Source: Nothopassalora personata (lineage: Eukaryota > Ascomycota > Dothideomycetes > Mycosphaerellales > Mycosphaerellaceae). Taken from it: DNA of 64,000 nucleotides. Below, piece after piece: positions 11,741 through 21,618 of this stretch. Each line of letters opens with the position of its first letter. Position 1 is the stretch's first letter. Under the pieces are notes generated by a model that saw only the letters and a list, made by a program, of their open reading frames with translations, searched no databases and was not told the origin of the DNA. The DNA lies in assembly GCA_033816765.1 (NCBI GenBank), contig CM066293.1, positions 4,278,001-4,342,000 of the forward strand, given 5' to 3'. The position numbers and the translations under genes were made by a program.

Positions 11741-13818
11741 ATGGATATCGACGTTACGACACTCTCCGACGCACCTGGGCTGATAAGCAGGTCGAGGTGG
11801 CCGAGTAAACCACGTGATGCCTCTTACCATTTGCCTCGTGGCACGAGCCCCCCGAGCTTAGAAGCACGCAAGAAAACAGAGTCTGAGTTTCTGCGAACCG
11901 AGTTGAAACGCCGCTCGAAGTTCTACGGTCAGCTTGACAACCGAATACCACAAATTAGAGTGCTTTCGCTCCAGCGCTACATACATCATGGGCAAAAAGC
12001 CGTAAGGGGACGCCTCGTGGTTCGGCCTCTGTACGATCGTGATGACTTTGACGCGCTATCCTATGCTTGGGGCACGGAACAAGACGGTAATGCAACTGTG
12101 GAAATCGATGGCGAGCAAGTCACAGTGACCATAAACCTCTTCGACGCTCTATGGGACCTATCTGTTCCGGGCAAGCTACACCGGCCAGTATGGGTGGACG
12201 CAATCTGCATCAACCAGGTAGATGTCGCCGAGCGCAGTCAGCAGGTAGCTTTGATGAAGAAAATCTTCACTCGGGCGGAAGTTGTGCACATCCACTTGAG
12301 CGACCACAACAGGACGCAAACGACTTTCCGATCTTTTGAAGAGATTGCGACTGGTACTTCTGTTTGTGGACTCATACAAGCGCAGCGGCTCAGCGTCGAT
12401 GCTGTTTCTGGGCTTTTAAATAATCAGTGGTGGACCAGGCTCTGGGTCTTGCAGGAAGCAAAACTCGCAAAGGATCCGCTTGTTCACTGGGGCGGGTTCA
12501 CCATAAAGTTCTGGACACTGATCAACGGCCTCACGGAGATTCGAAAGTCCATGACATACGAAGGTGTCTTCCAGCAAGACCTCGTGGGCTACGCAGGTCA
12601 CTGGACCTCCACGTTGGACACTGTCGTACATGCATACCAAATCCTGAAGACACCAGGGCTACCTCCTGACGTTATCATGAATCTCGCGAATGGCCTTGGA
12701 TGTTCAGATGAGCGCGACAGAATATACGGTCTACTTGGACTCATGGACGGAGCATTTACGCTGCGACCCGACTACTCTCTAAGCGCTGAGCGAGTTTGGA
12801 CTGATGCTACCTTTGCTATCATGCAACATATGGGCAGCGTGCGTATCCTGAGGTTGACGAACAGACGTTCGCTATATGGGCTCTCTTGGGTCCCATCCTA
12901 TGCGCAGAGTGATAGTCTTATCGGCATGCACGCCATAGCCTACGGCCCAGAAAAAGATACTTGCTCTGGTAAGTTCATCCTGGAGCGTGGGCCTGCTGAC
13001 AAATTAGGCTTAAATGCACTCATCGTCGACACAGTCGATGAAGTCTCGACTGTCGTGTGCCGTAGCTTCAGTTCATACTTCGACAAAGATGAAGTATCTG
13101 CTCGTAACACGCTTAGAGACTGGCTTCAGCTGGCAGCTGTGTCGCTGCTTGATCAGAAAACTGGGCCGGATGGGATCGAGGCATCTCCTGGACAGGCTGA
13201 GGTCGCAACTTTCCGAAAGCACTTCTGGCAGACTATTCTGTGTGAAGGCATCTTCGATGTGATCGCGGATGATCAGACGCATGACTTCAGCGACGTAGTA
13301 TCGCAATATGAGGAGTGGTTGTACGATGAGACAAAGACCTTGACAAGCTATCTTTTCAGACAACTGGACCGGCTTATCCGCAGTACCACATTCTTCATCA
13401 CCAAACATCGGCGTATGGGCATAACTCGCTCCAAGACTGAGAAGGGTGATCGGCTAGCTCTTCTGGTGGGCGATGACATTCCGTATCTCCTCCGCTCTTC
13501 CTTTGAGGTGAATACCGATGAGACAAAGACCTTGACAAGCTATCTTTTCAGACGAGTGAAGTGGCTTGTCCGCAGTACAAAATTCTTCATCACCAAAAAT
13601 CGGCGTATGGACATAACTCGGCTTGATACATACGATCTTCAAGGTCCCTGCTTCTGTCACGGTAGGCGTACGATGCCTTTAGCCCCAGATTCTCGTACTG
13701 ATTTTTATTTGCAGGTCTGATGCACGGCGAAGGCATCGAGGAGTCACTGGTCCGGCGTCGAGAGTTGGCTCCTGAAACATCGTATGCAGAGCTTTGGAGT
13801 CCCCTCTGGCTTCAATGA
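11741..13818 (+). CDS. HET-domain (heterokaryon incompatibility) protein, two exons
   Basis: Exon 1 is 11741-13661 and exon 2 is 13715-13818, with a 53-bp GTAGGC-GCAG intron. The intron is needed because splicing restores the family's C-terminal motif (CFCHGLMHGEGIEES); without it the frame stops at once. The product is 674 residues. The HET domain is clear: FDALSYAWG at 103-111, WVDAICINQ at 151-159, then ERSQQVALMKKIF. Later come WWTRLWVLQE, the mid-protein RDRIYGLLGL and a second half with GDRLALLVGDDIPYLLR. HET proteins act in the cytoplasm in non-self recognition after hyphal fusion and can trigger cell death. There is no NACHT or STAND module. The C-terminal part contains a 192-bp duplication described separately, which may impair or alter it. 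Confidence 0.92.
13325..13620 (+). repeat. duplicated 104-bp segment inside the HET gene
   Basis: 13325-13428 and 13517-13620 match at 94 of 104 bases with an offset of 192 bp, so the reading frame is kept. The protein repeats DETKTLTSYLFR and the following RSTxFFITKxRRMxITR block. The second copy sits between the GDDIPYLLR block and the final CHGLMHGE motif, which are normally close together in this family. Confidence 0.9.
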
Positions 13819-13973
13819 GGTGGTGGCAGGCAAAGAGCCGATTGGACTTCAAGTCATTTGGTCAGGTCGAGCGGTGTCATTGCTAGTGCAACGTAATGGC
13901 GAGTCTTGCTTTTCAACGCACTGGAAGTTATCGTGTGATATTGGCGGGGGTCTCACGCAAACTGGGCTCAAAA

Positions 13974-14240
13974 TCATGCCCACTTCTCTACAACTTTCGT
14001 ATCCTCAACCCACGCCTGAGCATAGCGATCTCCAATCTTTCCACCCACCAGCTCCGATTGAGCTAACTTCAGCTTCTTGATCCAAGAACTGACACCCTTG
14101 GCAACGAACATGCGGCTGCCTTTGTCGGCGCAGACGCAGGTCAACAGTACATAGATTTGGCCCTTGACGTCAATAGTGGTGTAAACATTGGGCGTGGTCT
14201 CTGAATCAATCTTCGCCGGAACGAATGCTATGTAATTCGC
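13974..14240 (-). pseudogene. terminal exon or remnant of an unrecognised gene, 88 aa
   Basis: On the minus strand an open exon begins after an acceptor-like TTTCAG at 14241-14246 and ends with TGA at 13974-13976. It reads like a real protein (ANYIAFVPAKID, TTIDVKGQIYVLLTCVCADKG, VSSWIKKLKLAQSEL). I found no upstream exon with a start; the sequence beyond 14250 does not look coding. It is convergent with the HET gene and lies 600 bp from the transposon block, so it may be a gene cut by old insertions. The family is not recognised. Confidence 0.45.
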
Positions 14241-14246
14241 CTGAAA

Positions 14247-14830
14247 TCACTCTCACAGGAATCGTTGTGATTTTGTTACTCCTATGGGGAATATAGGGAC
14301 TGCCAAATGACTGCCATAGCGACTGTACAGGATGAATGCTTCAGATGTTTTGCAAGGGGTATGCATTACTAGCAATTGACTTTGGAGGACTAGCTCCACT
14401 AGACAATAGAGTATCCACTCCTTACATGTGCTCTGGGGCTGCGAACTCAAGAATTTAGCATCTAAATTGTCAGAATCCCAGCACTAATATTGAGAGCTAG
14501 CTCAAGAGGCTGCCTCTTCTTCTCGCCAAGGACACACCTTTCCATTGTTGGGGAGCGCGATACAACTTGGATAGTGTGTTATGCACACGTGGTGGCTGAT
14601 CTGTGGCAGTAGTGTAGGGTTATGAGCGCCTCATCACTGCTCGCGTTAACATCTTGATAGTGTGCAGATTTTCTTCAACCCCTGCTCGGTGATCTTATAC
14701 CAAGAAGCCAGTGACATGGCGAGCTGACCTCGGCACTTCGGATCGTTTGTAGGAACGCAAACAGTCTCGACAGTGAGCAGCCATGGGGAAACGGCAGTAG
14801 CCTAGGCTTACAAAACCGGCAAATACCCGC
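14247..14830. other. non-coding stretch before the transposon block
   Basis: I see no gene here. CA and TG dinucleotides are at normal frequency until about 14,830, where the RIP-type composition begins abruptly. Confidence 0.4.
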
Positions 14831-14854
14831 ATTCAAAATTCGCAATCCTCTATC

Positions 14855-15005
14855 CTTATTATTATAGACTCGCTATTTGTCTTATAGACTCGCTATTTTT
14901 CTTATAGACTCGCTATTTGTCTTACAGACTCGCTATTTGTCTTATAGACTCGCTATTTGTCTATTAGTACACTTGCTATTTGTCTATTAGCATACTCGCT
15001 ATATA
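14855..15005 (+). repeat. tandem repeat, about 20-bp unit
   Basis: About seven imperfect copies of TTATAGACTCGCTATTTGTC stand at the left edge of the RIP-mutated block, upstream of the N-terminal half of transposase remnant G. Confidence 0.7.
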
Positions 15006-15099
15006 TAATACTACGTCTAGCGATCGATCTAGAGCCCTTTTGTATCGATATCGAGCTATAGACTACCGCTAGATTTATATAAGTAGCTATTCGAGACAA

Positions 15100-15766
15100 C
15101 CTCTTTAATCTCTACGGTGTTCGAATTAGTAAACAAACCCTCCGCTAGCGACTCGCGAGAATAATTAGGCTTATAATTAGGCTCGCTAGCCCGAGCTACG
15201 CTAGCGAGTTAAGGAACTATTCTAGAAATATAGCCTCGACGATAGCGAGTCTTATACTATCCTCCGCCTCGATAGATTCGACCTTACCCTTCGCTAGTAT
15301 TAAGAGCTACGAAGAGGTATTAGATTAAAGCGTAGTCTTAGTAAAGAATAAGCTCTAGCTATAGAGCCTAAGATATAGCGAGTCCTTTAAGAAGTTATAA
15401 GTAGTAGCTATTAGTAAGACTAGGGCTATTATAAGCTAGCTAGAGAGCTACGTAAGAGTTATTATATTATTAGACGGTAGTATAGACTTAGTGTCTATAG
15501 ACTCGTAGACTAGACTCGCTAACTTTATTAGCGACCGTATTAGGATACTCGCTCGTACGATTAACCCTATCTCTTTTATCTCTTGTAATCCTATAATACG
15601 AGACCCTATAATACCGCGGTATACGAGGCTAAAAGTAGAAGGTCCTAACGACGTCTAGTTAATTAATACCTTTCTAAAATACGAGCGCTTTAAGATATAG
15701 ATCTACGCTTATATTAACGTCTACTCTCGGCGGGTTATCTAGTACTATATAGGGCCTATAGCAAAG
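15100..15766 (+). pseudogene. element G, N-terminal half of a DDE/integrase-core transposase (RIP-decayed)
   Basis: In one plus-strand frame, with TAG and TAA stops read through, the segment GPNDVxLINTFLKYERFKI is followed by QIYAYINVYSRRVI and YYIGPIAK. This matches the start of the catalytic core of the fungal integrase-core (rve-like) proteins, usually seen as GPNxxWSxDGH, IYxxIDAYSR. The expected catalytic Asp in IDAYSR reads Asn, consistent with a G-to-A RIP change. The frame is cut at 15766 by an LTR. It continues in frame, after the 5-bp target duplication, at 29827 on the minus strand. Confidence 0.6.
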
Positions 15767-16230
15767 TGTTAGGTTTAGTATAACCTAATAATATTACAAG
15801 TTAAGAAGATAAGCTCAATCGGGTTTGTTCTCGGGCCGATAGGAAGTCGAGGGAGAGTAATAAAGCAGTAGCTGTCTTGTCTCGCAAAAGACTAAGTAGC
15901 AGTAAGGCAGAGGTTAGGTTATAGTGTATTCCAAACAGTAATATTGAATAGTAAGTTAAACGCCTTAAAGCTATAAGGGATTCTTAGCGTTCCTAAATAT
16001 AAAGGAAATTATTATTAATCTACTCTAATCCGTTAATTTGCTTTATAGATTATATAGAGCAATAGATTAATTAGTATCGTGCTCTGTTCTAATCTATTAA
16101 TCTATTTTATAGATTATATAGAGCAATAGATCACTCTACGGTAGCTGTGCCTTTCCGGCTATAGTTACACCTACTTAACTATAGAGGCTCTAATTAGTCG
16201 CTAAGCATTAGCTTAATCTAACCCGTAATA
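15767..16230 (-). repeat. 3' LTR of element B1 (464 bp, RIP-mutated)
   Basis: It begins TGTTAGG and ends TAATA (RIP-altered TAACA) on the plus strand. It is the inverted counterpart of the 464-bp LTR at 29828-30291. A purine-rich tract on the minus strand (plus CTATCCCCCTCTT, 16231-16243) abuts it, marking it as the 3' LTR of a minus-strand element. The left flank CAAAG (15762-15766) is the target duplication. Confidence 0.85.
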
Positions 16231-16675
16231 CTATCCCCCTCTTAGCTTAGCTCGCTACGAGCTTAGGTTATAGTCCTACTGCCTTGTCCCTTCGTTTAGT
16301 GTTCTTATTTATGTCTTCCTTAACATACTAAAGGCTCCTTCTTCCTCGAGTACCTCTCGTCGTCTTAAGTTAGCGGAAACCATCGACAACTTCGGAGAAA
16401 TAATAGTGCGGTCCTATTCTAACTATCGGGCGTATTCGCGGGTATATAAGGTGCACGTGTTATCGGGGCGGTACAATAAGTGTGTTCGTCAAAACATCCG
16501 TTATAATATAAAGGTATCGCGTTCTAAGTTCGATCGCCTTATTAGTAAAAGGAAGAAATTGTAGCGGTAGATAAAGGAAGCCCGCGAGGCTTAAGAGCGT
16601 GCTCGCGTAGCCCTAAATACTACGTATATAAAGGAAGAACGGTTGCGTAGGTAGATAGAGCTCGTAGATTAGAGA

Positions 16676-16680
16676 GCTAA
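16676..16680. repeat. target-site duplication of element A, left copy (GCTAA)
   Basis: GCTAA immediately precedes the TG of the left LTR. The same five bases follow the right LTR at 23981-23985. Confidence 0.95.
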
Positions 16681-16864
16681 TGTAAGGGCGCGCGTACCAT
16701 AGGGTCCGAATGAGATAGTTGTTGTTCTACGAAGCTACGAAAGAGGAGCGCGAGGCGCGGCGGATAGATAAAGCATCGCCAAGCCGCGCTAACCCGATGC
16801 GGAAGGTCCGAGGTTCCGCCGGGACGACGCATCGTCAGTGAAGGGTCGCGGGCTGCCCGTGACA
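16681..16864 (-). repeat. 3' LTR of element A
   Basis: 184 bp, starting TGTAAGGGCG and ending CCGTGACA on the plus strand. I read it as identical to the right LTR. Confidence 0.95.
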
Positions 16865-19800
16865 GTACCCCCCCTCTCAAAACTCGTCTCAGTCCTCTGA
16901 GCGTTCAGTCCATTAACTCGCCTATCCATCGTCTTGTGCGGCCACTTATCACCCTTGCCTGTCGAACTCCATAATCGTGCAAACGTCCAATCGTCTTCAA
17001 GGTCGTCCTCCATCTCTGTCACTACTGCTGCGGCTTGCGCATCAGACTCTGTTTGCTCATACTGCTGGCACGCCCAGGGCCTAAGCCCCTCTTCGGCGAA
17101 CGCTCGCGTCTGATCCTTTTGACCAAGGTTGGGTATCAATGCAGGCTCTGCAGGGTTCGCTAGAACATCGGTACAACTGTCTGTTCTGTCGTAGAGCTGA
17201 GGGCGGCGGCTTGCACCGTGATCCTCAGTTGGGACGACGGACTTTCCTGTAACCTGATCATCGTAGCGGTGCGTAGTGAACATGCGCTGACCAGATTCTA
17301 TCAGAGGCAAGGCTCGGCTAGGCTTATTTGTGGCGGTGTCTCTGTCGACCCTGATCGTGTTAAGTCCGAGCACCTCATTGACTGGAGACCAGTCAGATGG
17401 CGTTGCGAAGCCCTGAGGCGTGGGCAAATCCGGCCGGCTGTGGTGAAAGTCCGCAAGAGCGGCGGCTGCCCTCACAAACAGGTCCTCTGCAGGTTGCCAA
17501 GTCTCTCCGGCCTCCATATCCTGATAGCCAGTCCATCGCACCTTGTACCAAGTGTCCACCTTGCGCTTCTTTCCCTTCTTCACTTTGCCTGCGCGCTTCC
17601 GCGTGTACATGTCCAAGATCTTGTCCACCTCATATTCTGGTGCCGGGGCTGTGACTGTGACATCGGCGACTGCGTCAGCTGCAGTTGTGTCGGGTTCGAT
17701 GGCCACTGGCGGCGGCGGTGCCAGGTGCTGTCCCTCGAGCGGTGGGAGATCGGGGTTGTCGGCTCGCTGTAACAGGGAGGTGTGGAAGCAATTATCGAGT
17801 CCGCTCAATGCATCCGACAGGTTCAGCTTGTATGACAGCCTAGCGGGCATCACCTCCGTGATCTGGTACGGTCCTGCATATCTGCGGTCCAGCTTCTTGG
17901 ATGGTCGAGTGGTGCGAATGTTCTTCGTGCTTAGATACACCCAGTCGCCAACCTTGTAGTCTGGTGGGATGCTTCGGTGCCTGTTTGCTGCTTCGGCTTG
18001 CAGCGCCTGTGACATCCTCATGTTCTCTTGAAGATTGCGATGTAGCTCACAGATGCGTTTAGCGAAGGCTTCGGCTGACTTGCTGTCGAGTCGCTGAAGG
18101 GTTGTCATGTGTCGGTCCTTGCCTGCTTGCAAATCGATACGCTCGGTGAACTCTGGGTTATATCCAACATTGGCGTAGAACGGTGACACTCCAGTGGTCT
18201 CCGACACTCGGTTGTTAATAGCGAACTGCGCTAAGCACAGCCAGTCGGCCCAGTCGCTCTGTGCCTCATTCGTGAAGGTGCGTAAGTACTGTTCCATCTC
18301 TTGGTTAGTGCGTTCTGATTGCCCATCCGTTTCAGGGTGGTAGGAGGAACTCAGCTTCCTGCTGATGCGCAGCATCTTGCATAGGCGCTTCCAGAAAGTG
18401 GCGATGAACTGCTTTCCGCGATCAGACGTGATGGTTTCTGGGAGGCCATGCCGGGTGAACACGTGCTTTAAGAAAAGTCGCGCCGCGTTCTGCGCTGTCA
18501 TCGCGCCGATGGGTATCAGTTCCACTTCCTTAGTGAGTCTGTCGGTGACTGTCATAACATTGGTGTAAGTCATGCCGTCGAGTTCGCTTGGTGGCAGGTC
18601 AACCACAAAGTCAACTGCGATGTGTTGCCAAGGTCGTTCTGGCACCGAAAGTGGGTGCAGTAATCCAGGTGGCTGGGTATGCACAGATTTCGTCGTGCGG
18701 CACCTGCGGCAATTCGCGTTGTATCTGCGCACAGATCTAGCCAAACCAGGCCAGTAGAATTCACGTGCAACGAGCTCGTAGGTGCGGGCTCTGCCTGGGT
18801 GACCGGCCGCTGGGGTGTCATGGTTCATCTTGACTATCCGAGTGCGGAGCTTCTGGTCCTCTGGCACCCATAGACTCCAGTCATTATACTGGTTACGGAC
18901 GTACAGCAGGTCCCCTTCGACCTTGCAGTGTACTGGATGCACCTTCGCTTTCTGAAGGAGTGCTGGGGTCTCGCCCTTCTGCAGGGCTCTAATAGCTGAC
19001 TTCAGGTCTGCATCCGCGGCATAAGCCATTGTCATTCTGTACTCGAGTTCGGCTTCCTGTTCCGTCTCGGATGCTGTCTGCGTCTGCGTGGACGGTATGA
19101 ATTCGGTGGCCTCCGGGTTCAGGGCTTCCTCAATTGGTGCGGTAGGTGTGTTCTCAACAGGTGCAACATCCTCAGCCGCATCTTCGACAGTTGCGCGCAT
19201 CGAGTCGATCTTAAGAAATCGCTCAGGCGGCAGCAACGTCTGATGCTGATGCTGATTTCGCGGATCGTCCACCCCCTGCGGAAGGTCCTGGCTGCGTCTC
19301 GTGAGGCTGTCAGGCTTTGTGCCTTGGACACCTGGTCGATAGACAATACGGAAGTTGAACTGGGACAGGAATTCGGCCCAACGTGCCTGGCGCCGATTCA
19401 GCTGCTTAATGGTCATAAAGTACTCCAAGTTCTTGTGATCCGTGAACACCTTCACGGGTTCGATGGTGTCATCATCCGCCTCGCAGGCCAACTCCGGGCG
19501 CCATTCCTCGAAGGCCTTAATAATCGCTAGAAGCTCCTTGTCATAAATCTCATAGTTGCATTCCTGCGGGCTCAGCTTCTTTGAATAGAATGCTACAGGG
19601 TGAAGCACGCCTTCCTCGTCGTACTGAGAAAGCACTCCGGCGTTCACGAAATCTGATGAGTCCGTTTCGACTACTGTTTGCCTACCGGGCACATAGTGTG
19701 CGAGCATACCGGCTTTGCTGAATGCTGCCTTCAGAGCGTCAAATGCTGCTTGGCATGCTGGTGTCCAGTCAACCCTGCGATTCTTGTGATTACTAGGTCC

Positions 19801-21591
19801 ATTTGACTTGGTCAATTCGGTCAGCGGCGCTGCGAGGCGTGAGAAGGCCTCGATGAACCGTCTGTAAAAGTTGGCGAATCCGAGGAACGCCTGCACATCC
19901 TTGAGGTTGGAAGGTGCTTCCCATGACTGGATACATTCAAGCTTCTCTGGGTCCATTTCGATGCCATCTGGGGTGATAATAAGTCCCAGGTACTTAACTC
20001 GCTGCTGGTGGAACTCGCACTTGTCGATGTCGACCGTCAGTCCGGCATCCCTCAATTTTGCTAGTACCTTGCGCACATGTTCGATGTGCTCCTCCAGTGT
20101 GTCGCTAAAAATTAAAACGTCGTCCAGGTACGCGGAGACGAAGTCATCCAGGTGTTCTTGTAACACGCTGTTAATGTATGACTGAAACGACGCAGGGCCA
20201 TTGCATAGGCCGAATGGTAACACAAGACATTCGTACACCCCATATCGTGTAGCGAATGCTGTAAGCCATTCGTGCCCTTCTGCAATGCGAAGCTTGTTGA
20301 AGGCTGCGACGATGTCCAGCTTCGTGAAGTACCTCTTGCCGTGCATGCGGTTCAGTGTCTCTTGGATTAGCGGTATAGGGTACCTGTTCTTGATAGTGAT
20401 CGCATTGAGTCCTCGGTAGTCGATGCACACGCGCAGTCCACCGCCTGGCTTTCTGACTACCAGTACTGGTGCCGGCGATTGGCTCGTCTTCTGTCCTGCT
20501 GGCCGGACTTTGCCTTGTTGCTCCTGTTCGGTGACCCACTTCTTGACTGCTTCATTCTCCTGAGGCGCCAGTCCGTAGGGCTTACGGTATGGCGGTTCTT
20601 GGGGCCCATCAGGCTTGATGTGAATTTCGTGGTCGATTCCAGGTCTGTGAGGAGGAAGTCCTTCATGGTCTTTCGCTGAGAATGCATCTACGAGATCATG
20701 GTATTCTGGTGGGAGCTTCTCCTTCGGGTTATGGTTGAACTCCTTGTTCAGGAACTGATCCAAGTCATCAGCTGCCATTGCGCTCAGCTTGATCTCACCA
20801 TCGCCTTCTTCGTCCTCTTTGCCGGTAGATAGTATGTAGAAACATTCAGCGCCAGGTCGGTGCGCGTACATCTCGAAGGCGCGCTGCGTGACGCCTATAC
20901 ACTCGACTTCCTCATCATCGTCGTACAGGCCCATCGAGGATAGGTTCAGTTCTGCTTCTGCCCCTCCTGCCGTGAAGCTGCGATCATCGGTGAAGGGCTC
21001 TGGTCCATATTTCATTGCTTCCTTACGTTGTCGGTGTCGATGGTTCAGGGACTGGACTGTTGTCGATGTCTTGTTCTTAAGACAGTGACCAAAGCAGTAG
21101 TCTGATCTGAGTGCCACTTCACCGGTCTCCCAGAAGATGTTTGGGTTGTGCGTGCTCAGCCACGGCAGGCCCAGGACGATGTCGTATTCGAGGTCGGTTA
21201 TGTAGCATAGCATTTGCTCGTGATGACCGTCGATATCAACATCGACGAGGGCTACGTGCGTGATGCGACGTGCAGCAGCCTTACCATCCCCAAGGGTCAG
21301 GTTCTTGTTGCGCACAAGGGGTATCAAGGGTATTCTGTGTTTGCGTGTGAACTTCCAGTCGAGAAAGAGAGAGGTGGAAGCAGAGTCTACAAGGCCTCGT
21401 GCCTTCCCATGCTGTATCATTACTGGGAGTACTATGTGAGGGTGTACATCTGGTTGCTGCGGCTCCAATGCGCAGGCCGATATCTTCAGCTCCTCACCAT
21501 AGTCTGTATCCGTGTCTTGCTCTTGCACTCTGTGTCTCTCAATCTCATGCTCTTTCTGTCCTTGGTTGTTCGGTTGACCACTGTCTGCCAC
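16789..21591 (-). CDS. pol: element A Pol polyprotein (PR-RT-RH-IN-chromodomain)
   Basis: This is an open frame of about 1600 codons in the -1 frame relative to gag. It has no ATG of its own; the frame begins upstream within gag, so it is probably made as Gag-Pol by frameshifting. In order it shows: a retropepsin-like protease (LVDSASTSLFLD near residue 68; Asp-Ser-Ala where Asp-Ser/Thr-Gly is usual); RT with LRVCIDYRGLNAITIKNRYP and YLDD near 487; RNase H with VVETDSSDF and TDHKNLEYF; an integrase with an HHCC zinc finger near 930-965 and the DDE core (AVDFVVDLP near 993, TSDRGKQF, HPETDGQSER); and a chromodomain near 1315-1365 (YEVDKILD, WYKVRWTGY, TWQPAEDL). A tail of over 200 residues follows and runs through the polypurine tract 76 bp into the 3' LTR. 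Chromodomains steer integration to marked heterochromatin. Confidence 0.92.
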   Translation of the reverse strand: MADSGQPNNQGQKEHEIERHRVQEQDTDTDYGEELKISACALEPQQPDVHPHIVLPVMIQHGKARGLVDSASTSLFLDWKFTRKHRIPLIPLVRNKNLTLGDGKAAARRITHVALVDVDIDGHHEQMLCYITDLEYDIVLGLPWLSTHNPNIFWETGEVALRSDYCFGHCLKNKTSTTVQSLNHRHRQRKEAMKYGPEPFTDDRSFTAGGAEAELNLSSMGLYDDDEEVECIGVTQRAFEMYAHRPGAECFYILSTGKEDEEGDGEIKLSAMAADDLDQFLNKEFNHNPKEKLPPEYHDLVDAFSAKDHEGLPPHRPGIDHEIHIKPDGPQEPPYRKPYGLAPQENEAVKKWVTEQEQQGKVRPAGQKTSQSPAPVLVVRKPGGGLRVCIDYRGLNAITIKNRYPIPLIQETLNRMHGKRYFTKLDIVAAFNKLRIAEGHEWLTAFATRYGVYECLVLPFGLCNGPASFQSYINSVLQEHLDDFVSAYLDDVLIFSDTLEEHIEHVRKVLAKLRDAGLTVDIDKCEFHQQRVKYLGLIITPDGIEMDPEKLECIQSWEAPSNLKDVQAFLGFANFYRRFIEAFSRLAAPLTELTKSNGPSNHKNRRVDWTPACQAAFDALKAAFSKAGMLAHYVPGRQTVVETDSSDFVNAGVLSQYDEEGVLHPVAFYSKKLSPQECNYEIYDKELLAIIKAFEEWRPELACEADDDTIEPVKVFTDHKNLEYFMTIKQLNRRQARWAEFLSQFNFRIVYRPGVQGTKPDSLTRRSQDLPQGVDDPRNQHQHQTLLPPERFLKIDSMRATVEDAAEDVAPVENTPTAPIEEALNPEATEFIPSTQTQTASETEQEAELEYRMTMAYAADADLKSAIRALQKGETPALLQKAKVHPVHCKVEGDLLYVRNQYNDWSLWVPEDQKLRTRIVKMNHDTPAAGHPGRARTYELVAREFYWPGLARSVRRYNANCRRCRTTKSVHTQPPGLLHPLSVPERPWQHIAVDFVVDLPPSELDGMTYTNVMTVTDRLTKEVELIPIGAMTAQNAARLFLKHVFTRHGLPETITSDRGKQFIATFWKRLCKMLRISRKLSSSYHPETDGQSERTNQEMEQYLRTFTNEAQSDWADWLCLAQFAINNRVSETTGVSPFYANVGYNPEFTERIDLQAGKDRHMTTLQRLDSKSAEAFAKRICELHRNLQENMRMSQALQAEAANRHRSIPPDYKVGDWVYLSTKNIRTTRPSKKLDRRYAGPYQITEVMPARLSYKLNLSDALSGLDNCFHTSLLQRADNPDLPPLEGQHLAPPPPVAIEPDTTAADAVADVTVTAPAPEYEVDKILDMYTRKRAGKVKKGKKRKVDTWYKVRWTGYQDMEAGETWQPAEDLFVRAAAALADFHHSRPDLPTPQGFATPSDWSPVNEVLGLNTIRVDRDTATNKPSRALPLIESGQRMFTTHRYDDQVTGKSVVPTEDHGASRRPQLYDRTDSCTDVLANPAEPALIPNLGQKDQTRAFAEEGLRPWACQQYEQTESDAQAAAVVTEMEDDLEDDWTFARLWSSTGKGDKWPHKTMDRRVNGLNAQRTETSFERGGTVTGSPRPFTDDASSRRNLGPSASG

Positions 21592-21618
21592 GCTTAGGCA
21601 GTGGCCTCGCCATTTCCC
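21576..21618 (-). promoter_or_regulatory. -1 programmed frameshift site between gag and pol of element A
   Basis: On the minus strand the gag frame reads CAG GGA AAT GGC 25 nt before its TAA. The heptamer G-GGA-AAT (21618-21612) fits X-XXY-YYZ exactly. After a 5-nt spacer, GGCCACTG (21606-21599) can pair with CAGTGGTC (21583-21576, one G-T pair), a stem typical of -1 stimulators. Pol is open in the -1 frame through this site. This is inferred from sequence, not shown by experiment. Confidence 0.75.

Noticed and set aside
13784..14080. Plus-strand frame after the HET gene
   Set aside because: It overlaps the HET 3' exon out of frame and the better supported minus-strand exon at 13974-14240.
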